Shown piece after piece: positions 47,647 through 58,200 of a stretch of 64,000 bases of DNA. The notes under the pieces are model-generated. The model was not told the DNA's origin. It did no database searches and worked only from the letters and a program-made list of their open reading frames with translations. Each line of letters begins with the position of its first letter. Position 1 is the first letter of the stretch. Source of the stretch: Linnemannia hyalina (Eukaryota; Mortierellomycota; Mortierellomycetes; Mortierellales; Mortierellaceae); the NCBI GenBank assembly GCA_019671135.1, contig JAHRHY010000002.1:2232001-2296000 (forward strand). Direction: 5' to 3'. Made by a program: the position numbers and the translations under genes.

Positions 47647-49262
47647 TTACTCGTCCTTGCTACTCTCCTCAGACTCAGGCTGCTTAGGCCACCATGCAGG
47701 GAAGAAGGCCTTGACCCGAACAGTGGACCCCTCACGGTCCATCACATCAAATGTGTTCCCCTCCTTCACATGATCCAACTTGACCAACGCCAGTCCAATG
47801 TTGCCCACGTTGGATCCAGTCTTGCCCGAGGCCCTGACAGGCCTTGCAGATGATGTGGAAGCTGCTGCTGCTGGGGCGGCAGGGGTGGTCTTCTTTGTAG
47901 GGAAGAGCTCGGACTGTGGTGGGATTACATGAGACACGCCTTTGATAAACTGAATCGACTCGGGTTCACTAGAGAATCAAAAAACGCGTCAACACGTGGA
48001 AGGGGGTGCAATTTTTCACTTAGTTAGCAACAAGGCGACTCCGAAGGGATCAGGTACATCACTCATGTTTTTAAAATACAAAAGAGACTTACGGATCCTG
48101 GGGGGTAAAGTACTGGACGGGCATGATACGCTTTCGGGTGATACCCTTGTGGTAGGTGCGGATCGTCAGTTCCTGTCCAACATAGCAACCCTTTCTAAAG
48201 TCAACGCCGTTCATGTAGTCCAAGTTGCACTCCAATGGCAAGCTGGTTCCTGCAATAAAGTCGTCGATTCCTTCTGGCACACCGTTCACGATCCTCCGCA
48301 CATGGTACTCTTCCAGTGTTCCCTGTCTGTAACTCTCAGGAAGAGACACTATCTCACGTCAATTAAAAGGGCAAATATATGTCAGGACAGTTTGTCCATT
48401 GCCCAGATCAATCAAAAGTCAGAGCAATCTCAAGAACAAAATTTATAAACTTACAGGACTGTCCCTTGGGGACGATGACACGGTATCCCATATGGTTGAC
48501 GGCTCTGTTGTCATACATGCCAATGGTAGCATTCATCTTTCCCAAGCGCTCCACGACGGCTTCGTTGCTAGGTGGGGACTTTTCGTCCTCATTGCTGGAA
48601 GCGGCTGGCTGATCGTCCAGAACAGAGTAAACGTCAAAGGACTCTGTGACACCAACCATCTTGACCTTGGATCGAAGCACAAAGCGGGCAATGTGCTTGT
48701 GAAGTTCGGGCAGGGCTCTGGCATCGCACTCGATCAAGTAGGCGGGTTCACTGCCTTCCTTTGTTTCGTTGGTAGGGTGGATGAACACGTCGTACATGAC
48801 TCTGCCCTATGTTGATATCGAATTCGAAGACGTGAGTGCGTTCCTTGTTAGATCGGGTTGTATTCAATTGGTCGATAAGGGTCTCCATGTGGGCGCTGCG
48901 CTCCCTGTTACTTGGCTTTCGATCTGTCGAGTGAAGCTGGTATTTACCTTGGGGCTGAGGAAGGCAGCAAGGAAGCCACCGCCACCACCCTCGATACGGG
49001 GCATATGGTTGGTGATAAGTCCCTGCAGGAATTTGGAGGCGTCCTTGCCGTGAATCTGCAACAGTCCTCGGGTTGGGAGGTGAATGTATGATCCACCTGA
49101 AGCTGTAGTTTGGGTGGACATAAATCTTGATCTTGTCATGAGGGAGTTGGTGATCCGCACAGCCATGGGTTGCTGGCGGTGGTGGTTGAGAGAAGAGACT
49201 CTTGTGGAGCGACAGAAGGCCATGAGTGGCTCTACTGTCCTGAACTGACGGAATGAGTTCAT
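47647..49262 (-). CDS. IBA57: Mitochondrial Fe-S assembly factor IBA57 (GcvT-like)
   Basis: Four exons close to 414 aa: 49262-48948, 48806-48455, 48348-48093 and 47968-47647. The first 50 residues are basic and Ser/Thr-rich ([20 protein letters not shown]), fitting a mitochondrial presequence. The tetrahydrofolate-binding GcvT/YgfZ fold follows ([24 protein letters not shown] [27 protein letters not shown]). The diagnostic YgfZ/IBA57 motif K-G-C-Y-V-G-Q-E is in [18 protein letters not shown]. Iba57 acts with Isa1/Isa2 to build [4Fe-4S] clusters for aconitase, lipoyl synthase and others. An Ala/Ser-rich insert ([15 protein letters not shown]) lies near the C-terminus. It is divergent from the next gene; their starts are 296 bases apart. 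Confidence 0.92.
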
Positions 49263-49558
49263 GTTGATGTTTATGTTGAAAATTAGTTGAGAAGTGAAGG
49301 AAGGGGAATGGTCGGGTTGAAAAAGCAAGTGAACAGAAAAAGAAAAAAAAAAAGTTGTCAATTCAGGGCACACAGCGCAGTCGCGTCTCCAAATGATTTT
49401 TTATTTCCCTCACTTTTTTGCCACGAAATAGGCGTTTGACTTCTCTCACCCAAGCACCTTCAACAGCCTGTGATCAAGAATCAAGGCGCAAAGTCGACGA
49501 ACACCAACAACACCGACTCTGACAAAATCAAAGAAGGCAGGAGTGTGTGTGTGTTCGA

Positions 49559-52174
49559 ATGTGGCTCTACCATGGACCCCAACTACTGCACGCCTCCATT
49601 CCTGCAGTCATCCAAGGACCACGCAAAGTCACCATCGATTGTTACAACCTGATCGAGTCTGAGAACAATGACGGCAAGGCGACACTTCAGCACCAACGGC
49701 AAATAGCCATGACTACCCTCTGCTCCCAGGAACCCAGGATCCTTTGCTTCCAACGACTGTTCTCCAATGACTGTGCCATGTAGGTGGTCCATGTCGCATG
49801 TATCAAGGAGCACATTTGGAGCAGAGTCGCGAAGGCAAGTTGACTCACACATAAACGGCCATCTATCTTACGGACTTAGGATGCAACCTCATGTCATTGT
49901 CTACGACTCTGAGCTAGAGCAGCTGGAGTGTCATCGGTTCGACCTGGATTCACAAGCAACTGTCGTTAGGATTGGCATTAAACTTGGTCATATCGTCCGT
50001 AAGTGGAGTTTGCATGTTGTGCAGTCGTAATGGTATCTTTAATGGCGACAATATAAACATTTGCCTAACCAGCCCTCTGTCCTTCCCAACGTTTGACCAT
50101 AGGCTGTAGTATTGGATCAGGAACAGGAATATTGATCGCATCCAAGAGCGATCGACCCAGTCGATCCAGCGGGTTCAATCTGTTCGAATGGACACCAGCG
50201 GAACAAAGACTACTGCTGGGACACCTTGACGCGGAAACTATTGTTGGCTTTTCAGACAGTGCACCTGGTCAACCATGGTGCATGTTGTTCACCCATCCGG
50301 ACGGTCTTCACGGCGTCTCTGCAATGCTGGGTTCTGCAATCATGAAGAGCACGCTTTCTCGCGATAGTTCTCCGCCAATCCACCAGATCAACGCCATTCC
50401 CACAGAGTACAGGAACAACCTTCGGATGTGTTACATTCAATCCGGAATTTCAGGATCATTGGACGATGTCGGCGACTGCAGGCGGATATGGGCGCACACT
50501 CGATCGAATGAACTGGTGTTTATAGAAGATAGGGCTCTGCAGTGGAGTGTACCATTCGCAGCGATAGTTCACAAGATGTAAGTGTGCTCCCGCAATGCAG
50601 GCGACGTCGTTGTAGTATTTTACGCACGCACATCCGCTGATGAACGAAAGCGGCCTCGCTCTTTCAGTGTATTAGGAGAATGTCAGTCTACGCAGGATAC
50701 GTCCAGGCTCTGCTTGTGTGTCTACACGGAAGTAGGATCCCGCTTGTACGACGCGCTCTTCGGAACGTTATTACAAGGTAATTATTGTCAATTCCCGTGG
50801 TGTTGATGTACCACTTGTCGCCAGGCGGCAAACTAACGAGATCGTTTGTCGTTCCATAGAATGGTCTCAGGATGTCCTTCTGGCAGATGTTCGCGAATCA
50901 GGACTTGTCACTGCTGTCATCTTACCACGGCACACGCGAAAGAAGCCCGTGGAGTGCAATCTTTACCCAGCCGTTGGACTCTTGCGCCCAAAAACCGCAA
51001 TGGAAACAACAGAAGAGAGCAAGGCACGTGCAAAGTCGAACCTGAACTTGGCACTCGGAACGCTGGAAGAACAACTGGCGCTCAAGCAAATGAGGATTGA
51101 GCGATTGCAGGCATCGCTTGTCAGCAAGAGAGAGATTATTCAGGGTTGTCAGGAAATGATGTCGGACTCTCTTAGATTCTCACTTTTCTCAGGACTGGGG
51201 CCGAGAATGCAGCAGGACTCTATGTTGTCGCAGCGGAGGAGAGGCCAGAGACAGAAGCGACTTTTGGAGAGATTGGTGCCAATTGTCGGCAGTACAGTCG
51301 CTACGTCCTTTCAGAGCGAATTTGATGATCGTGGAGCTGAGAAGGTCAAAATTGAGTCATTGGATATTTTGGAGTGCACAGCTGGCTGGGTCGCTTCTGC
51401 GTCAAGAGACTTGATATGGTTGGGAGTCAAGGTCAAGAACACGTCAGACCAAGCTTTATTTCATCTTCGATTGTCAGTGGCGCAACAAAACTCACGTGGC
51501 CGTTGTATTCCTCGACTGGAGAGCCAAGGGACTGATGTGTTATTGGGGATGGTTCAAGTCGACAAGAGGTGGCTGGATGACTTTGAGCTGCTGGACAGAT
51601 CAAAGGCTTTTGTTCGGATACTGACGGATGCGGTGCAGCTCCACTACAGTCTGCAAGAGGGACAGGACAACTCTGAGTCTTTGAACTCGTCAACACTTTT
51701 GGTCCCAAGGTTCACAAGACAAGATATGCCACCAGATGCATGGAGGCGTTCTCTTGGTAACTGTTTAAATATGCTCTCCTGTAAACTATGAGAGGCATGA
51801 TTTGGTAAGGAAGGAAATGTCTAACACAACCTTAAAAACCTTGAACATTGCCCTTGATAGATGATTTGATTCTTCCTGCAAGCGCTGTCTGTTGCCTCGG
51901 TAATCTTTCTCGCAGTAGGATTGCACGTTTATTGCAGGACGGACTTGGTCTTACTCTTTCCACAGAAGGTCACGGAGAGGAGAAGAGCAGGTTTGGATCC
52001 GTAGAGGAGGACATGGTGGCAAGGATAGTTTCCGCTGTTGGTGAGACAGAACGGGAAGAAGAAGAGGAAGGGAAGGGGAATACCAACTGGGATGTTTATT
52101 TCTACGCCCCGACCGAGATACTTGCGACTGTTGCCTCCAGGAAGGCGGCTCTGCTCTCCCATCGGTTTCAATGA
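49559..52174 (+). CDS. Uncharacterised propeller/coiled-coil/beta-sandwich protein
   Basis: Six exons close to 711 aa: 49559-49779, 49880-49998, 50103-50577, 50668-50777, 50860-51756 and 51861-52174. The acceptor at 50667 (CTTTCAG) was preferred because a nearer AG leaves a 23-base intron. Residues 1-345 are beta-rich with blade-like segments (GTGILIASKSDRP, LVFIEDRALQWSVPFAAIVH, LCLCVYTEVGSRLYDALFGT). Residues about 356-414 form a coiled coil (LGTLEEQLALKQMRIERLQA). Residues about 455-560 look like a beta-sandwich (LIWLGVKVKNTSDQALFHLR). The order propeller, coiled coil, sandwich recalls FANCB and FAAP100 of the Fanconi core complex. That comparison is from general architecture only; I recognise no diagnostic motif. 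No signal peptide or membrane segment is seen. Confidence 0.7.
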
Positions 52175-52639
52175 ACGGAACATCCCTCCTCCTTCGTATT
52201 CCTTTTCTCTTCCGTCATTTTCTGTTCTGTTTTGTTCTGTTCTGCTCTGTTGTTCTGCTCTGTCCCTCTTGTCCGCTGTTACTTGTCCATCCACGGAGTC
52301 GTAGTTCCACACCGTGTGACATCTTTGCACTCATCCTTTCCTCCTTTCCCCAAAAGTCGACGATGACAAACAGGCAGACAGGCCACCGTCACAAGGTCTG
52401 GCCTTGGCGTGTTTTTGTCCAGCTGGCACAGCGTTGAAAGAAATATATAAAAGGTCAAACCAAACACACTCAGCCCCACCCTAGCCCTTCTTTCTTTATT
52501 TTCCCCATCGCCCTCATTCTTTGTCCTTTTTCTTCTTTTCACTTCTTTTGTTTTTTGTTTTTGTTCTTGTTCTTCCCACACCGAAAATCCCCTCTTCCCC
52601 CTCCCACCAACCTCAACAAACAACAAAGAACCATTCGCC
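52175..52639. other. Promoter region of the CTL gene
   Basis: It contains a TGTTCTGT-type TTCTG tandem stretch at about 52216-52264, a TATATAAA-like element (ATATATAAAAGG) at 52443-52454, and a CT-rich leader directly before ATG 52640. The TATA-like element lies about 185 bases upstream of the start codon. Confidence 0.5.
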
Positions 52640-54385
52640 ATGGACGCCCCCAACTATGGCCACGACAATGGCGCTCCTTCCTCCTACAACCAGCCCCCAA
52701 CATACACCCACCAGGAAGAACATGCACCCCTCATTCCAAAGGCAAACACGGACGGAAAGTTCACCCCCGACGCAAGCTACAAGGACGTCTGGGCCACTGT
52801 CCTCTTCATCGGCAACCTCTTTGGCTACTTTGGCCTGACTTACTACTCTGCCAAGCACTTTGTCTCCAACCCATTCACCGTTCTTGAGGATGGCACATCC
52901 GTCCCCTCAAACGCCTTCCTCGCCGACCACGCCTTTGTCGTGCTTGCCCTCACCTCCCTCGCCTTCACTTTCTCGCTCTCCTACGGATACTTTGTCCTCA
53001 TCCAGCGCTACACTGCCGCCCTCGTCAAGATTTCCTGGTTCTTCACCGTCTTCTTCACTATCGCCGTGGGTGTCCTCCAGATCCTCAGCGGCAGTCTCTG
53101 GGGAGCACTCTCGATCGGTGTTGGTGTCCTCTGCTTGTTCCTCTACAAGTACTGGGCCTCCAGAATGGCCTTCTCCGTTCTTGTCCTCGAGACCGTCACC
53201 TCTGTCACCCGCAAGTACCCCGCAACCCTCGCAGTAAGTGCACTCTTATCTTTCTTTTTCATCATTCATGCAGAATTCCTTCCACGGGGAAAGAGGCATT
53301 TTTTTGTTCGTTCGTTGTTATTTTCATGCGTGATGTATGATGACCCTTGTCTCCTAAACAGACATTCAACGTTTTCTTTTCATGCGTAAAATGTAACCCC
53401 CGACGCTCATGCACACGTTCTCCTTTCTCTCGTATCTCGTTGCTTTGTTTAGGTCGCATTTTCAGGACTGGTGCTTCAAATCATTTGGTGCGCGATCTGG
53501 ATCTTTGGCTTGACCCTCAACTATCAGTACTTCCAGACAGTTTCGAACTGCCGCCCAGTCGACAACAAGATGGTGTGCGACAACAATGCCCTTTACATCG
53601 CCATGGTCTACCTCAACTTTGTCATGTTCTGGAACACTGAGGTCATCAAGAACGTGATCCACGTCACCATCTCGGGAGTCTTTGGCGTCTACTACTTCTT
53701 TGAGGGATCTGCTGCCGGCGCCCCTGCTTCTCCCACTCTTGCATCGGCCAAGCGCGCTCTTACGACCTCCTTTGGATCTATCTGCTTTGGTTCGCTCTTG
53801 ATTGCTCTCTTGCAGACCCTTCGCTACATCCTCAACTCGCTCCGTTCGGATTCTGACGATGGCATCCAGGCGTTCTTGGCCATGTGCGCTTCCTGCATCC
53901 TGTCAATGCTTGAGGGCTTATTTGAGATTTTCAACAAGTTTGCGTTCACCCAGGTTGCGATGTACGGCAAGCCTTTTGTCCGTGCCGCCAAGGACACCTG
54001 GGAGTTGATCAAGGACCGTGGTATCGACGCGCTTGTCAACGACAGCTTGGTCGGCAATGTCTTGAGCATGGGTACTTTTGCCGTGGCCCTGTTGAGCGGA
54101 TTCTTTGGATACGTCTATCTTAGCGTTTTTCAGCCTTCGTTCTATGAGGACCAGGATAAGGGCCTTGTGATGTTTGTTGTCATCTTTGTGGAGATGATCC
54201 TCGGAGTTGCGATGATGTCAGTCCCCAACAACGTGATTGACTCTGGAGTGACGACCACGTTTGTCGCTCTTGCAGAGGATCCCCAGACTCTCCTCGACAC
54301 CAAGCCTGAGCTTTACCACGCCATTGCTGTGCAGTACCCCGAGATCAGCCTCAATGTCCGTGGCCAGGCCGTTTACCATCACTAG
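52640..54385 (+). CDS. PNS1: Choline-transporter-like protein (PNS1/CTL family)
   Basis: Two exons close to 508 aa: 52640-53233 and 53453-54385. A polar Asn/Pro/Tyr-rich cytosolic head (residues 1-50) is followed by about ten hydrophobic helices. The order fits the CTL family: VWATVLFIGNLFGYFGLTYY, then a lumenal loop, and paired helices LALTSLAFTFSLSYGYFVLI and WFFTVFFTIAVGVLQILSG. The conserved CTL core is present: YLNFVMFWNTEVIKNVIHVT, then SFGSICFGSLLIALLQTLRY, then CILSMLEGLFEIFNKFAFTQ with AMYGKPFVRAAKDTWEL. Fungal Pns1 is a plasma-membrane protein of unclear substrate; animal CTLs carry choline or ethanolamine. An AATAAA is 68 bases after the stop (54453-54458). Confidence 0.93.
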
Positions 54386-55201
54386 TTTTCTTGCTTTTTT
54401 TTGTAAGCGACTATGAGCTTGTTGATTGTGAATAACCGTACGAAAATCAAAGAATAAAATAATAAAATTGCATTCAGAACACACAAAGAATACAACGCCT
54501 TGCGGACGAAACTCCAAGGTAGGATATCATGCATAGTTCTTCTAGTCAATCGAAACCTAGCAAGGTATGATTCAGCGCAGCCCTGTCTATGTGCCTGAGA
54601 GATGAGAGATGTCGGCCGGGAATTTGATTCGATTGGATGTCACCCGCACGTGACTCCGATCACATTTTTTTCACACTTTGCACCAACTCAAAACTTTTGT
54701 GCTGAAGTGAACAAAGAACGGTTTGACATACGCCGACAACAACTGCTGTTGCGTCGGGAACCGGTGAACAAGTATTGAGCTTTGTTGCTTCCTCTGACCT
54801 TGTCTACCTTAATTCTCGGTTCTTCGCATTCACTTTATCCGGCGTCCGTTGCCCCCCTTCTTCCTATTTTTCTGTCTCTCGCTTGGCTTCTCCTCATTCT
54901 TTTTCTTCTTCTTCTTCTTTACATTCCTTCTTTCATTCTGTTCCTCCTTCTCCCTTCATTCGTTTTTTATTCCCCGCCCATCTCTCTCCCCACTTTCGCC
55001 CTTCACTCAAGGAGCCAACATTCTCCCCTCCGTTCCTGACCCTCCCTTCATTCCCTTCTTCCTCCACGCTTCAACTCTTCCTCAAGAGTCAAGCGCCCCT
55101 CACACCTCTATTGTACCATACATACATACATACCTTCCTTCTTTTCTTTTTTTCAATTGTAAAACACCCAACTTTTAGACACCACTTTCCTTTTCCAACA
55201 A
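54386..55201. other. Intergenic region and pyrimidine-rich VWA8 leader
   Basis: It holds the 3' UTR of the CTL gene and then a strongly CT-rich stretch (54830-55190) with CTT/TTC runs. A TTTTAG about 25 bases before ATG 55202 could end a 5' UTR intron, which leaves room for an unseen upstream exon. No separate gene is seen. Confidence 0.5.
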
Positions 55202-58200
55202 ATGGACTCAAAGACCGAAACAGCCCGTCTGCGTCTGGAGCAGCTCAACAGGGCCCTGTCACACAGCGCAGACTATGTCATTGCCGAGAATCCTAAGCGA
55301 TCTGGCGGATTGATCATTTCTGCAGCCAAAAACGCTTCCAGCTCAGGTATGACCCTTCTGATGCAATTGAAACGTGGTGATGGTGCGCATGGATTTGAGC
55401 TGACGATTATGATTTGTCAATTGTTGAAGAGGGCAGGAAAGATGAGTTAAAACGGGTAGCCTTGGGGTGAACCGATCGGATGGATCGTGAGGGATTGGAC
55501 GAGTAACCCCAATTGTACAACACTTTTTCGGCTCTTACCTTGTGGGTGTGCCTTGAGTGAGGATTGCAGTTGTCCAACATTGTTGTTTCTGTTACTCTAC
55601 CTCGGCTTGCTTGGGTTTGATCCCCTCATTTTTTATTTCCGATCGGTAACCTGAAGGAAATGATTTTCGATGCTGTAGAGGAGCGCCCTTCGTGCATTTC
55701 ACGTGAGTCTTACTCCCATGGGGACTTTTTTTTTTTTTTTTTTTTGTTCGAAATTATTAACGGGTAACCTTTTTTTTTTGCTTGCCTTGGCGTTGGTTGA
55801 CATTTGCACATTGCATTGCGCATGATATAGACTATGGCGAGGTTCGGATCGGCGATGTTACTGTCGCTGTCAGCCCTGCCTTGAACCCAGAGTTTGTCCC
55901 CAGCTACGATCAACCCCTCTTTGAGGATTCACAGGTATGACACTTTATCAATTGGAAAGGAGCCGACCCGGATATGTATTTTTTGTCAATCAAATTAATC
56001 ATCAATCTTGTTTCTAACACCTCGTCTTTGCATACTCTCATGCGTCTTGTAGGAAGTTCTTCGTCACCTTCGATGGTAAGGGATCAAAGTAGACACACTG
56101 GGCAACACAACGACAACGCGAAGAATTTGCGTAGGGATTGTCATCACCGGACTGAAAAGAACTAACATGTGTAACTGTGTTTTTGTTAACACATTATTTA
56201 GGATGATGCAAAAGGATAAGCTGGGCCAAGATATGTTCTTGATCGGGTATGTCCTCCATCGCCGCATGCTTTCATTGAGCCATTTGTACTGCCCACACTA
56301 TGCTCTTACAGATCTTAACCACGAGTTTTTCCAATATCCTTTTGACCGTTCTCATAGACCTCCCGGCCATCTTCGTCGTTCTATCGCACTCAAGTTTGCA
56401 GAGTTGTAAGCAATGCCCTCCATGTCAGCAAGAGTGACTTTTCGCCTGAGCAACACACCATTCCAAAACTAACATCTAACAAACAATCTATCGACCTTAT
56501 AGGACGAACCGCGAAGTGGAGTATGTGCCATTGTCCAAGGATGTCACGGAGAGCGATTTGAAGCAGCGCCGAGAGATTGTTGGTGGAACAGCCTACTATG
56601 TCGACCAGGCCTGTGTCCGCGCTGCAACCGAAGGCAGGATCTTGATCCTGGATGGTATCGAAAAGGCCGAGCGTAACGTCTTGCCTGTCCTCAACAACTT
56701 GCTGGAGAACAGAGAAATGGCTCTTGAGGACGGTCGCTTCCTTGTCCACCCTAAGCGCTTCGACATGCTCGTCAAGGAGGGCGGTCAGACTGCTCTGGAG
56801 ACGATGGAGAAGCACAAGTTGGTCAAGGTCAGCGAAACCTTCACAGTTATCGCTCTCGGCTTGCCTGTCCCTCAATATGTTGGACACCCTCTGGATCCCC
56901 CACTTCGTTCTCGTTTCCAGTCGCGTGATGTCAAGGCGCCAGGATTCGAGTCGCAGATGCAACAACTTCGCGCTCTTGGACCCAACGTGCCTCAGGATAT
57001 GATGGAGCGTCTGATCTCGGTTGCCATGGTCTTGGGTTCTCAGCACTTCATGAACGTTGGAACTGACTCCTCGACTTCTGCTTCGATGGTCAGCAACGTC
57101 ACCATCCCCGAGTTCCCAGTCTCGATCGAGAACGCCATCAAGCTTTTGAACATCTTCCCCGATACCCAGCCTCGCTTCCTGTTGGATTTGGTTTATCCCT
57201 GGTCTTTGCTCCCTACCTGTGAGGCAGAGCAGCGCAGTTTGATCGAGTCGACCTACCAGCGATTCGGGGTTTTGGGACTTGGGCGCGAGGAGGAGGGCTT
57301 CGATCAGGACGAGGGCAGCATTATCCGTCAATGTGACTCGATGTACAAGATTGCCAGGATCGAGCGTGCTGGACCCACGACTGCCCGTGCAACCTTTGAG
57401 CATACTTCCGGCAAGCAAACAACTGTCGACCTTCACTGCGGACCTTATCCCTTTGAGCCCGCCGAGTACTTTGTTGAGACCCCTTACCACGTGTCAACTC
57501 TGGTCAGTATGCTCTTGGCCCATGCCGTGGGCGATTTCTGCATGATGGGATCCAAGGGTGTCGGCAAAAGTGCTCTGATGCGCCACTTTGGAAAGAACCT
57601 GGGTTACAAGGTCGAGTTCATTCCTCTGTATAAGGACATGTCGTCTCGTGATTTGCTTCAGCGTCGCAGCACCACTTTCTCGGGAGATACCACCTGGGAG
57701 AACTCTGCCTTGGTCAAGGCTGCCATGTCGGGTGCTTTGGCTGTGATGGATGGTATCGACACACTTTCTTTTGGCACCATGGTTTCGCTCCAGAGGTTGA
57801 TCCATGAGCGCGAGACTGCTATGCCCGATGGTCGCAAGCTGTTGAGACCTACCCACTATGATCGACTCCAGGCTGAGCATGGATGGAGCCAGAAGCAGAT
57901 GGAGAAGAAGGGACTGCTGCGTATCTCGCCTTCCTTCCGGATTGTTGCTTTGGCCAGACCCGTCTCGAACGGTACTGAGGGTGGCAAGCCTGGATCCTGG
58001 TTGGCACCCGAGATTGTCAGCATGTTCCAGTTTGTCACCGTCCGTCCTCTTTCTCTCCAGGAGGAGACTTTGTTGCTTCAGACAGTTTCGCCCGGTGTGC
58101 AGCCAGAGAGTTTGGATATGTTGCTCAAGTTTGCAAACCACCTCCGCAACTCGCCTGACGAGACCATCAAGACCCTTTCTTCGGCCATGTCGACTCGGTA

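Noticed and set aside
50578..50600. A 23-base intron in the propeller/coiled-coil gene
   Set aside because: Too short for splicing. The CTTTCAG acceptor at 50667 gives a 90-base intron in the right phase.
56390..57490. 366-codon open frame antisense to VWA8
   Set aside because: It is a shadow of VWA8 exon 7, and the sense frame has the clear AAA+ motifs.
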